In this document: piece by piece, positions 33,599 through 40,958 of the stretch
Layout of the letters: each line of letters begins with the position of its first letter
Position numbering within the stretch: the first letter of the stretch is position 1
Assembly: GCA_022402445.1 (NCBI GenBank)
Contig: JAKRSF010000003.1
Span: forward strand, 248,001 to 312,000
Direction: 5' to 3'
Source: Cyanobacteriota bacterium
Lineage (GTDB): Bacteria > Cyanobacteriota > Cyanobacteriia > CACIAM-69d
Length of the DNA: 64,000 nt
Notes under the pieces: model-generated
Databases searched by the model: none
What the model was told of the DNA's origin: nothing
What the model saw: only the letters and a program-made list of their open reading frames with translations
Position numbers and translations under genes: made by a program

Positions 33599-34699
33599 CT
33601 AGGCCGTATGGAAACGCTTGCGTAGGAGTTGGGTTTTGAGGCCCATTTCGATCACTTCCAATAATTTGGTCATGCCAGTGGTGTTGACCATTTCTGGATT
33701 GATGCCTAATTTCTTGGCGGAATGGATGGCCTTTTCCGTGAGGGAATGGCTGGCGTAGCCCGTGACGATCACCACTAAATCGGCGCTGGCGATGTGGCTT
33801 TCCCCCTGTTGGGCCAGGTTCACGCCATCCTGGGCCGTGTACCATTGCAAGTCCACTTTGGAGTCCCGCAGGCGATTTTTGACGGCGGTTTGGAGGCGAT
33901 CGTGGCCCCCAAAGATGACCACTTTTCCTTCGAGGTAGGCGTAGGGGTTGGGGCGTTTTTCCGAGGGGCGGTGGCGTACGCGGGGCTGCACGTCGGGGGC
34001 GCGATCCACCCGCGATCGGTTCTCCATCGCCTTGTTGTAGATGAAGGTGAGGGTCTGTTCGTGGGTGCCGCGCAGTTTGGCAACGGGGCCTTCTTCGCTA
34101 TGGAGGTTGATCTGATCCATGAGGGCTTCAACCACCTCATCGAGGCCATCGATCGCCTTGAGTTCGTCCACATAGCCCTTGAGGGCGATCGCGGCATCGG
34201 TGGCGCTAAAAAAGTCCTCCTGCTCACGAATCATCTCTAATAAATCTTGCTTGAGGCCGGTTCTCCACTCTCGCATTCGTTCGGCGTTACGCGATTCCAG
34301 GAGCCGTTCTTCTTGTAATAAAAGCTGGAGGTCTGCCTTTTCTTCGGCCAATTTTGGGGCCAATTCCAACTGCTCTAGGATCGTGCTTTCCCGTTCTTCC
34401 AGTTGCCGTCGGGTGGGGCTATCGGCAAATTCTTCGAGGGGTAGTTTTGCCAGGGCACCTTGGACGGTTTCCAGGAGGCCGTTGAGTTTTCGTTCCAGGT
34501 CGGCGAGGGCCTGTTGATAATAGTCGTCTCGCTGTTTTTCGAGCCGTTTGGCTTCAATTTCCAGTTCCGCTTGGGCCACTAGACTTTCAATGGAACTGGC
34601 CAATTCGCCGAGATCTTCTAGGTTCATGGGGTTGGGAGTGGGGGTGAATGGGGGGGCGATCGCGCGATCGCGGCTTAAAAGTTCTAGATCATGATTCAT
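33599..34699 (-). CDS. Coiled-coil protein with C-terminal DUF2325 domain
   Basis: Unknown function, 366 residues. Residues about 30-160 form long charged coiled coil (EIEAKRLEKQRDDYYQQALADLERKL, EERESTILEQLELAPKLAEEKADLQLLLQEE). A middle helical region has DEVVEALMDQINLHSEEG. The C-terminal domain (about 255-360) shows EGKVVIFGGHDRLQTAVKNRL, WYTAQDG and SADLVVIVTGYASHSL, the pattern I recall for DUF2325. An ATG at 34627 would give a shorter protein, but the longer start has an AGGA Shine-Dalgarno eight bases upstream. It precedes the ABC exporter genes on the same strand, possibly as the first gene. Confidence 0.72.
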   Translation of the reverse strand: MNHDLELLSRDRAIAPPFTPTPNPMNLEDLGELASSIESLVAQAELEIEAKRLEKQRDDYYQQALADLERKLNGLLETVQGALAKLPLEEFADSPTRRQLEERESTILEQLELAPKLAEEKADLQLLLQEERLLESRNAERMREWRTGLKQDLLEMIREQEDFFSATDAAIALKGYVDELKAIDGLDEVVEALMDQINLHSEEGPVAKLRGTHEQTLTFIYNKAMENRSRVDRAPDVQPRVRHRPSEKRPNPYAYLEGKVVIFGGHDRLQTAVKNRLRDSKVDLQWYTAQDGVNLAQQGESHIASADLVVIVTGYASHSLTEKAIHSAKKLGINPEMVNTTGMTKLLEVIEMGLKTQLLRKRFHTA

Positions 34700-34947
34700 C
34701 CTATCGTTAGAATTTCACCGACGGCAGTAATCGCGCCCAGGGCTTGGGGGGCGCGCAAGGCCGGTGGGGGCGTCGCGATCGCGGTGGGGATCGCTAAGAT
34801 ATGCCAGAAGAGCGGCCCAGGAAGGCCCACAGCCCGGAGCCTCGGCGGTGCAACGGGACCGGGACCAGGGGCAGCCCTGGGACGATTTCAGGGGGCAGTT
34901 CGGCGGCCCCAAGGGTCGAAAAACGGCATTGTTAGGGAATCACAGCC

Positions 34948-36153
34948 ATGCGATATCGGAGATTTGGACGGACGGAATTGGCGATGCCGGTGTTTTCCTG
35001 CGGCGGGATGCGCTATCAGCAGTCCTGGAAGGATTTGGCGGCCCACGAGATCCAGCCGACGGAGCAGGAAAATGTGGCGGCGACCCTGCGGCGGGCGATC
35101 GCGGTGGGGATTAACCACATCGAGACGGCGCGGTTCTATGGATCGTCGGAGTTGCAGGTGGGCTGGGTGCTGCCGGAGCTGCCGCGCGATCGCCTGATCC
35201 TACAAACGAAGGTGGCTCCCCAGGAGGATGTGGGGGCGTTCCGGCAGCAGTTGGAGCGATCGCTGACGCTGCTGGGGGTCGATCGCCTGGATCTGCTGGG
35301 CATCCACGGCATTAACCAGCGGGAGCATCTGGACTGGACCCTGCGATCGGGCGGCTGCATGGAGGTGGTGCGGGAGTTTCAGGCGGCGGGCCACATCGGC
35401 CATGTGGGCTTCTCGACCCATGGGCCGCTGGAGGTGATCCTGGCGGCGATCGCGTCGGATCAGTTTGATTACGTCAATTTGCACTGGTACTACATCCAGC
35501 AGACCAATTGGCCCGCGATCGTGGCGGCCCAGGCCCACGACATGGGGGTCTTTATCATTAGCCCATCCAATAAGGGGGGCAACCTCTACGAGCCGCCGCC
35601 GAAGCTGGTGGACCTGTGCGCGCCCCTGAGTCCGATGGTGTTCAATAATCTGTTTTGCCTGAGCCATTCGGAGGTCCATACCCTGAGCATTGGGGCGGCG
35701 CGGCCGGAGGATTTTGATGAACATCTCAAAACCCTGGAGGTTTTAGATCGCGCCGATGAACTCCTGCCGCCGATCCTAGAGCGCCTGGAGAATGCGGCGA
35801 TCGCGGCCTTTGATCAGGAATTTGGTCCCGGCGAGGGGCGGCAGTGGCTGCGATCGTGGCATCGGGGCCTGCCGGATCCGGCGGACCACCCCGAACACGT
35901 CAGCATTAAAACCATGGTGTGGCTGTGGAATTTGGTCAAAGCCTTCGACATGGTGGGCTATGGCGCGGCCCGCTATAACCTGCTCAATAATGGGGGCCAT
36001 TGGTTCCCTGGCACCCGGGCCGATCAGTTGGATCCGGCGGCGATCGCCCCCCTAGTCAGCGACAGCCCCCACCGCGATCGCCTCCTGCCGATTTTGCAGG
36101 AAACCCACGATCTGCTGGCGGGGGTGCCGGTGCAGCGCCTGTCGCAATCTTGA
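34948..36153 (+). CDS. Aldo/keto reductase
   Basis: NADPH-type aldo/keto reductase with a TIM barrel (residues about 1-290). Catalytic tetrad candidates are Asp in GINHIETARFYGSSE (or preceding strand), Tyr in RFYGSSE, Lys in LILQTKV and His in LLGIHGIN. The longer 401-residue form continues with a helical C-terminus, as in cyanobacterial enzymes that end in a [4Fe-4S] cluster. I saw no CxxCxxC cluster here, so the cluster-binding variant is unlikely. Substrate unknown. It is 73 bases upstream of apt, on the same strand. Confidence 0.86.
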   Translation: MRYRRFGRTELAMPVFSCGGMRYQQSWKDLAAHEIQPTEQENVAATLRRAIAVGINHIETARFYGSSELQVGWVLPELPRDRLILQTKVAPQEDVGAFRQQLERSLTLLGVDRLDLLGIHGINQREHLDWTLRSGGCMEVVREFQAAGHIGHVGFSTHGPLEVILAAIASDQFDYVNLHWYYIQQTNWPAIVAAQAHDMGVFIISPSNKGGNLYEPPPKLVDLCAPLSPMVFNNLFCLSHSEVHTLSIGAARPEDFDEHLKTLEVLDRADELLPPILERLENAAIAAFDQEFGPGEGRQWLRSWHRGLPDPADHPEHVSIKTMVWLWNLVKAFDMVGYGAARYNLLNNGGHWFPGTRADQLDPAAIAPLVSDSPHRDRLLPILQETHDLLAGVPVQRLSQS

Positions 36154-36226
36154 GCTTGGGGTGATCGGGGGCGCGATCGCGCAACCTTGCCCCCCCACCC
36201 CTCCGAGTCCACCCATCCAATGCCCT

Positions 36227-36742
36227 ATGGACCTCAAATCATTCATCCGCGATATCCCCGATTTCCCAAAGACGGGGATTTTATTCCGCGACATTTCGCC
36301 CTTGCTGGGCAATCCCGATGCGTTTTCCTTCGCGATCGACGGCCTCGCCAAACTGTGCCATACCTGGCAACCCCAGGTGGTGGCGGGCATTGAATCGCGC
36401 GGGTTTATCTTCGGTGTGGCCCTGGCCGGTAGCCTCAAATTGCCCTTTGTGCCCCTGCGTAAACCCGGAAAATTGCCGGGGGAAACCCTGAAGCTGGCGT
36501 ACGATCTCGAATACGGCTCCGATGCCCTCGAGGTGCAGCGCGATGCCCTGGCGGCGGGCCAACGGGCGATCGTGGTGGATGACCTGATCGCCACGGGGGG
36601 CACGGCCAAGGCGGCGGGGGAACTGGTGCGCCAAACGGGGGCAGAGTTGGTGGGCTATGGCTTTGCCATCGAGCTGGCGGATCTGGGGGGGCGCGATCGC
36701 CTGGTGGATGCCCCGGTGCGATCGCTCCTGCGCTACGACTAG
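36227..36742 (+). CDS. apt: Adenine phosphoribosyltransferase
   Basis: Purine salvage enzyme making AMP from adenine and PRPP. The 171 residues show MDLKSFIRDIPDFPKTGILFRDISPLLG (in pieces), GIESRGFIFGVALA, FVPLRKPGKLP and the PRPP-binding loop IVVDDLIATGGTAKAA. Length and motif order are exactly those of bacterial Apt. The ATG at 36227 is chosen; an in-frame start at 36161 would add a Pro-rich tail. It is followed by the cyclase gene on the same strand, 150 bases on. Confidence 0.95.
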   Translation: MDLKSFIRDIPDFPKTGILFRDISPLLGNPDAFSFAIDGLAKLCHTWQPQVVAGIESRGFIFGVALAGSLKLPFVPLRKPGKLPGETLKLAYDLEYGSDALEVQRDALAAGQRAIVVDDLIATGGTAKAAGELVRQTGAELVGYGFAIELADLGGRDRLVDAPVRSLLRYD

Positions 36743-36892
36743 GGAGACCGGGGGAAGGATAGGCTAGGGGCGGGGGAGGTTTCTCATCCATGGCCCCCCG
36801 CGATCGCGGCGTCCCGGTATCGATGAGTTGTCCCATTCTTTTGCAGCCCGTACCCCGTGAACGCTCCGCCGCCGCCAACCCTGCCCCCTTCG

Positions 36893-39061
36893 ATGCCCCG
36901 ATGGCGGCCAGTGGGGTCGTTTCTGGCGTCGGTGCTGGTGGTGGCGCTGGCCTATGGGGGGGCGGCGCTGCTGGCGGTGAACCTGCCGGGGGTGCAAACC
37001 ATTGGCGCGTCGGTGTGGCCCGCTTCGGGCATCGCGATCGCGGCGCTGCTGCTGGGGGGCAAACGGCTTTGGATTGCCATTCCCCTGGGCACCCAGCTCT
37101 TTGACTGGCTCGATCCGAGCCCCACCTACTGGATTTTGGGGATTTTGGGCATCGCTGGAGCCACAGGACAGGCGCTGATTGCCCATTGGCTTCTGAAGCG
37201 TGTTGGTTTTGATCGCCACTTTCGGCGGGCCAGTGATGCCCTCAAATTTTTACTCCTCGCGGCCCTGGGGGCGACGCAAATTAGCTGCACCTGCGGAACC
37301 CTGGCCCTGGTGCTGCAAGGGCTAATTCCGGTGGAGGAATATTGGTCCGTCCGCAGTAGCTGGTGGCTGGGGGACACGATGGGGGTGCTGATTTTTGCGC
37401 CGCTGATCCTTCAGGTGGCCGCCGCCCTGCGCCCGGATGCCGCGACGCCCCGCTCCCCCTGGCCGAGCGATCGCCCCCGCCGGTTCGTCCTGGGGATTTT
37501 GCTGGGCCTGGCGATCGCCACCACCGTTGCTGTTTTCCTCAGCCGCGTCAATGCGGATCTGGGGGACTATCCCATTGAATACATTCCCGTCCTGTTCGTC
37601 CTGTGGATTGCCATTCAGTTTGATCGGCGGCTGGCGGTTCTCACTTCATTTCTGGTGGCGGTCATCGCGATCGGCGGCAGTTCCCAGGGGCGCGGGCCGT
37701 TTTTTGCCCCCAAAAAAGTCATCATCGACGGGCAAGTCCAGGTCATTGAACAGGTGCTAACCCAAGGGGGCGAAACCCAAGGGGAGGCACGAATTTTGCA
37801 ACTGCAAGCGTTTTTAGGGGTCACGACTTCTACGGCCCTGCTCCTCTCATCGGCCCTCGGGGAACAGCGGGAGGCGGCGCGATCGCTCCGGCACAATGAA
37901 CGGAAATATCGCGAACTGGTGCAAAATGCCAACAGCATCATCATTAAACTGGATCGCGACGGCAAGATCGTCTTTTTCAATGAATTTGCCCAGGACTTTT
38001 TCGGCTACTCAGAATCAGAAATTCTAGGCCAAAGTCCCATGGGAACGATTATCCCCATGACGGAAAGTACTGGGCGAGATTTAAACGAATTCTTTAACCA
38101 TTTGCTTAAGCAGCCAGAGCAATTTAGCCATGCCGAGAACGAAAACCAACGGCGCAATGGCGATCGCGTCTGGGTCACCTGGTCCAACAAACCCATCTTT
38201 GATGAGGCGGGCCAATTTGAAGGCATCCTCTGCATCGGCACCGACACCACCGAACAGCGACGCATTTCCCAGGAACTCAAACTGCTCAATGAACAGCTAG
38301 AAACCCGCGTAGCAGAGCGGACCCAAGCCCTCCAGCAGCAGCAGGAAAAGGCAGAATATTTATTGCTCAATATCCTACCCAAACCCATCGCTGATCGCCT
38401 TAGCCAAGACGTTTTTCCCATCGCCGATTTATTTGACGATGTAACCGTTCTCTTCGCCGATATTGTTGACTTCACCAGCTTTGCGGCGGAGCGATCGCCC
38501 CTGGAGGTGGTGGAGCGGCTCAACGGCATTTTCTCCTGCTTTGATCGCCTAGCGGAAGTCTACGGCCTCGAAAAAATCAAGACCATTGGTGATGCCTACA
38601 TGGCCGTGGGTGGTCTGCCGGTCCCCCGTGACGATCATGCGGCCGATGTGGCGGATATGGCCCTGGCGATGCAGCGCGCGATCGGCGACTATCGCAAGCC
38701 GGACGGTAGCCCCTTTCAGGTACGCATTGGCATCCATGCGGGCAGCGCCGTGGCGGGCACCATTGGCCTCAAAAAATTCATCTATGACCTGTGGGGCGAT
38801 ACGGTCAATGTGGCGAGCCGCATGGAATCCACCGGGCAGGCCAATGCAATTCAGGTGTCCGAAGAGGTCTATGGGCGGCTGCGCGATCGCTATCACCTAG
38901 AGCTTCGGGGCCGGATCAGCGTCAAGGGACGGGGCACCATGACAACCTATTGGCTCTTGGGTAAGCATGGCGACGAAGCCCTAGGAAACGGTCACTTTAA
39001 TAGTCCCTCTCCAGCGGCGAGTAATGGCGCAGTTTCTCCGTCTTCGGGACTTTTCTCCTAG
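36893..39061 (+). CDS. Membrane sensor adenylyl cyclase (MASE1-PAS-class III cyclase)
   Basis: Makes cAMP from ATP in response to a membrane or PAS signal. Residues about 5-320 form a MASE1-like membrane sensor with about eight hydrophobic segments (starting VGSFLASVLVVALAYGGAALL). A PAS domain follows (about 330-455, ERKYRELVQNANSIIIKLDRDGK). A short coiled coil (RVAERTQALQQQQEK) leads to the cyclase domain (about 510-700). That domain has VTVLFADIVDFTSF (two metal Asp), EKIKTIGDAYMAVGG (adenine-selecting Lys), YDLWGDTVNVASRM (adenine-selecting Asp; transition-state Asn and Arg) and GIHAGSAVAG. These residues favour adenylyl over guanylyl cyclase. The GTG at 36857 is an alternative start. 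The end is 18 bases from the convergent KGK cluster. Confidence 0.88.
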   Translation: MPRWRPVGSFLASVLVVALAYGGAALLAVNLPGVQTIGASVWPASGIAIAALLLGGKRLWIAIPLGTQLFDWLDPSPTYWILGILGIAGATGQALIAHWLLKRVGFDRHFRRASDALKFLLLAALGATQISCTCGTLALVLQGLIPVEEYWSVRSSWWLGDTMGVLIFAPLILQVAAALRPDAATPRSPWPSDRPRRFVLGILLGLAIATTVAVFLSRVNADLGDYPIEYIPVLFVLWIAIQFDRRLAVLTSFLVAVIAIGGSSQGRGPFFAPKKVIIDGQVQVIEQVLTQGGETQGEARILQLQAFLGVTTSTALLLSSALGEQREAARSLRHNERKYRELVQNANSIIIKLDRDGKIVFFNEFAQDFFGYSESEILGQSPMGTIIPMTESTGRDLNEFFNHLLKQPEQFSHAENENQRRNGDRVWVTWSNKPIFDEAGQFEGILCIGTDTTEQRRISQELKLLNEQLETRVAERTQALQQQQEKAEYLLLNILPKPIADRLSQDVFPIADLFDDVTVLFADIVDFTSFAAERSPLEVVERLNGIFSCFDRLAEVYGLEKIKTIGDAYMAVGGLPVPRDDHAADVADMALAMQRAIGDYRKPDGSPFQVRIGIHAGSAVAGTIGLKKFIYDLWGDTVNVASRMESTGQANAIQVSEEVYGRLRDRYHLELRGRISVKGRGTMTTYWLLGKHGDEALGNGHFNSPSPAASNGAVSPSSGLFS

Positions 39062-39079
39062 AAGTTTCATCAGCTAGAA

Positions 39080-39394
39080 TCAAGAATCTCCTAGGCTTCG
39101 GATATCATCAAGGGGCGATTCATTAGCAGGGAGAGATTGTTCATCCTCCTCAACCAAAACTTCGATTGAGATTTTGATTTTTCCCCTGCGCCAAGGTTGC
39201 ATCGGCTCCAAAATCCAGCATGGATGACCATCTTCCATTATGAACTTACCGCCATAGCCATAGGAATTGAGTGCGCGCCGAATAGTCGCTTTCATATCCT
39301 GCCATCGACTCAATTCTTCAGAGGGTTGTTCGGAGTTGTTTGGGTCGTCCTTGAGAGAGACGATTGTCAAGTCATCCAAGTCTTTCTTTTTCAT
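39080..39394 (-). CDS. KGK-family-like small protein, copy 5
   Basis: Last and most divergent of five small paralogues (104 residues). It keeps the core pattern GHPCWILE...WRRGKIKISIEV and the tail ESPLDDIRSLGDS. The N-terminus (LDDLTIVSL) fits the other copies loosely. No membrane segment or signal peptide. An overlapping ATG 10 bases upstream (39404) in another frame begins with the same ten bases ATGAAAAAGA, so the local start sequence is duplicated. The gene ends 18 bases from the cyclase stop codon on the other strand. Function unknown. Confidence 0.68.
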   Translation of the reverse strand: MKKKDLDDLTIVSLKDDPNNSEQPSEELSRWQDMKATIRRALNSYGYGGKFIMEDGHPCWILEPMQPWRRGKIKISIEVLVEEDEQSLPANESPLDDIRSLGDS

Positions 39395-39433
39395 TCTTTT
39401 TCATTAAGTAAGCTTGCCTCAATCTCTAGCATT

Positions 39434-39819
39434 TTACTCGTTAGATAGACGCCTAATTTCGTCCAACGGAGAGTCTTCCGTTGTTCCAGTTAGGAGAGCA
39501 CATCAACGGTTTCCTCTTCTGGAGGGGCTGGGCAAAATTCTAGGATCAGGCGCACTCGTCCGCTCTGCCATGCGCGATCGCCAAAACGCAGCACATTGCA
39601 AGGCACCCCTTCGCCATCAAACCAAGCGCACTGATCAGAGTTCCAAAAAACTCTAAAATTAGCGTTTGACCAATTTGAATAGTTTGCCAAAATGCTGCCT
39701 ATTCGCGTGCAAAACTCTCTGACTGTAAAAGTCTGATTGCCAATACACAGTCTAAAGTCATTGTGAACATTTACCACTTCGTCAATATCGAGAGAGGAAA
39801 ACTTATCATCAGAATCCAT
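39434..39819 (-). CDS. KGK-family-like small protein, copy 4, frameshifted tail
   Basis: The main frame (39490-39819, 109 residues) gives a standard paralogue: KFSSLDIDEVV near the start, GVPCNVLRFGDRAWQSGRVRLILEFCPA in the core. It then stops after EEETVDVLS. In the -1 frame the same DNA continues to a stop at 39434 and encodes TEDSPLDEIRRLSNE, the conserved family tail. One base has therefore been lost somewhere between about 39530 and 39480, or there is a -1 translational frameshift. No classic slippery heptamer is visible at the junction, so a mutation or sequencing error is more likely. Confidence 0.7.
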
Positions 39820-39871
39820 TATTGTTTCACCGCTGCTTGAAGGTTTTCGACTTATTGAGCGTAAATTGGCG

Positions 39872-40228
39872 CTACTCTTGAGGATTAGAAAGCTGACGAA
39901 TTGAATCTAGGGGTGAAGGCTCATCGCTTCTCGGCTGGTGAGGCATTTCCAACGACTCTTCATCAGACTCATCTGGACAGAACTCTAGCGTGAAGCGAAT
40001 ATGACCACTTTGCCAAGAACGCTGTCCAAAACGCCATGCTCTACAGGGCATCCCTTGTTCCTCCAAAAGAGCATAGTGATGTCCGCCCAAGGAGCTTTTG
40101 AATGTCTGCTGAAAGGCAACCAGAAATTCTTGAACAGTGCAGGTTAAATTGACTCTACTCAATTTAAATTCATCTGAAATTCCTAGCACTTCATCCGGAT
40201 CTAGGGCTTTGAAATCTGGTTCGCTCAT
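39872..40228 (-). CDS. KGK-family-like small protein, copy 3
   Basis: Third of five tandem paralogues, 118 residues from the ATG at 40228 (MSEPDFKALDPDEVLGI). Core: GMPCRAWRFGQRSWQSGHIRFTLEFCPD. Tail: DEPSPLDSIRQLSNPQE, preceded by an acidic stretch. The family resembles the cyanobacterial KGK domain (Pfam KGK, function unknown), recognised from memory. It starts ten bases after the stop of copy 2, so they are in one transcription unit. There is no predicted membrane segment. Confidence 0.75.
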   Translation of the reverse strand: MSEPDFKALDPDEVLGISDEFKLSRVNLTCTVQEFLVAFQQTFKSSLGGHHYALLEEQGMPCRAWRFGQRSWQSGHIRFTLEFCPDESDEESLEMPHQPRSDEPSPLDSIRQLSNPQE

Positions 40229-40238
40229 GAGTTTCCAG

Positions 40239-40625
40239 TTATTGAGAATCAGAAAATTGGCGAATGTCGTCAAGGGGTGATGTCTCAGTGGGAGAAGCGC
40301 TTTCGGTCAATTCTACATCGTCGGGAAGAAATTCCAGAGTTAGACGCACTCGACCAGAGCACCACTGGTGGGAGCCGAACTGCAAAATCTTGCAAGGAAC
40401 GCCTGCCTCAGAAAACCAGCCATTCCGCTCCTCATTCCACTCCTGTACAGGATGCTCAAGGCCGTAGTTTTCAACTAAGTCCGCATGTTCCTTGAGGGGG
40501 CTTTGCAAGGATGCGATAATATCCTGAGCCCTTGCGATTTCGTGTCCCAACACAAGCTGTGCCTGAAGGGGAACCGCGATAGGCTCGTCGCGATGAACGG
40601 TTTGGAATTCTTTTGGTTGATTCAT
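40239..40625 (-). CDS. KGK-family-like small protein, copy 2
   Basis: Second of the five, 128 residues from ATG 40625 (MNQPKEFQTVHRDEP). It has a longer N-terminal region with QAQLVLGHEIARAQDIIASLQSP, then the core GVPCKILQFGSHQWCSGRVRLTLEFLPD and the tail TETSPLDDIRQFSDSQ. In this copy the first residue after Trp is Cys instead of Gln (WCSG versus WQSG). It starts ten bases after the stop of copy 1. No recognised catalytic motif. Confidence 0.75.
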   Translation of the reverse strand: MNQPKEFQTVHRDEPIAVPLQAQLVLGHEIARAQDIIASLQSPLKEHADLVENYGLEHPVQEWNEERNGWFSEAGVPCKILQFGSHQWCSGRVRLTLEFLPDDVELTESASPTETSPLDDIRQFSDSQ

Positions 40626-40635
40626 AACTTCAAGC

Positions 40636-40929
40636 TCAGGAAGAAATTTCTCGAATATCGTCCAATGGCGATGGTGGATCAACAGATTGCGATTGATCTG
40701 GCACAAAAACAATTTCAATTTTCAGATGGCCAGACTGCCAACCGCCGCCAGCTTCTTTCAGAACTTGGCATGGCAATCCTTGACTTAAAATTAGCCTTTG
40801 GCGTGCATGAAAGTGCCGTGTCATATTGTCATACATCTCTCCAAACAAAAAGGTTTTTGATGGAATGGAATGGCCCACATAGGGCTGCTCAACACTTACA
40901 ACGTCCTTTGAGTTTAGGGGCTCGGGCAT
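40636..40929 (-). CDS. KGK-family-like small protein, copy 1
   Basis: First and shortest of the five (97 residues), from ATG 40929 with an upstream GAGGAG about 10 bases away. It begins MPEPLNSKDVVSVEQPYVGHS. The core is GLPCQVLKEAGGGWQSGHLKIEIVFVPD and the tail PPSPLDDIREISS. It lies 29 bases after the stop codon of the dynamin-like gene, in the same direction, so it is probably in the same operon. The role is unknown; the shared tail looks like a docking peptide (inference). Confidence 0.74.
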   Translation of the reverse strand: MPEPLNSKDVVSVEQPYVGHSIPSKTFLFGEMYDNMTRHFHARQRLILSQGLPCQVLKEAGGGWQSGHLKIEIVFVPDQSQSVDPPSPLDDIREISS

Positions 40930-40958
40930 TTCTACAACTCTCCTCGTTACGCAAACCT

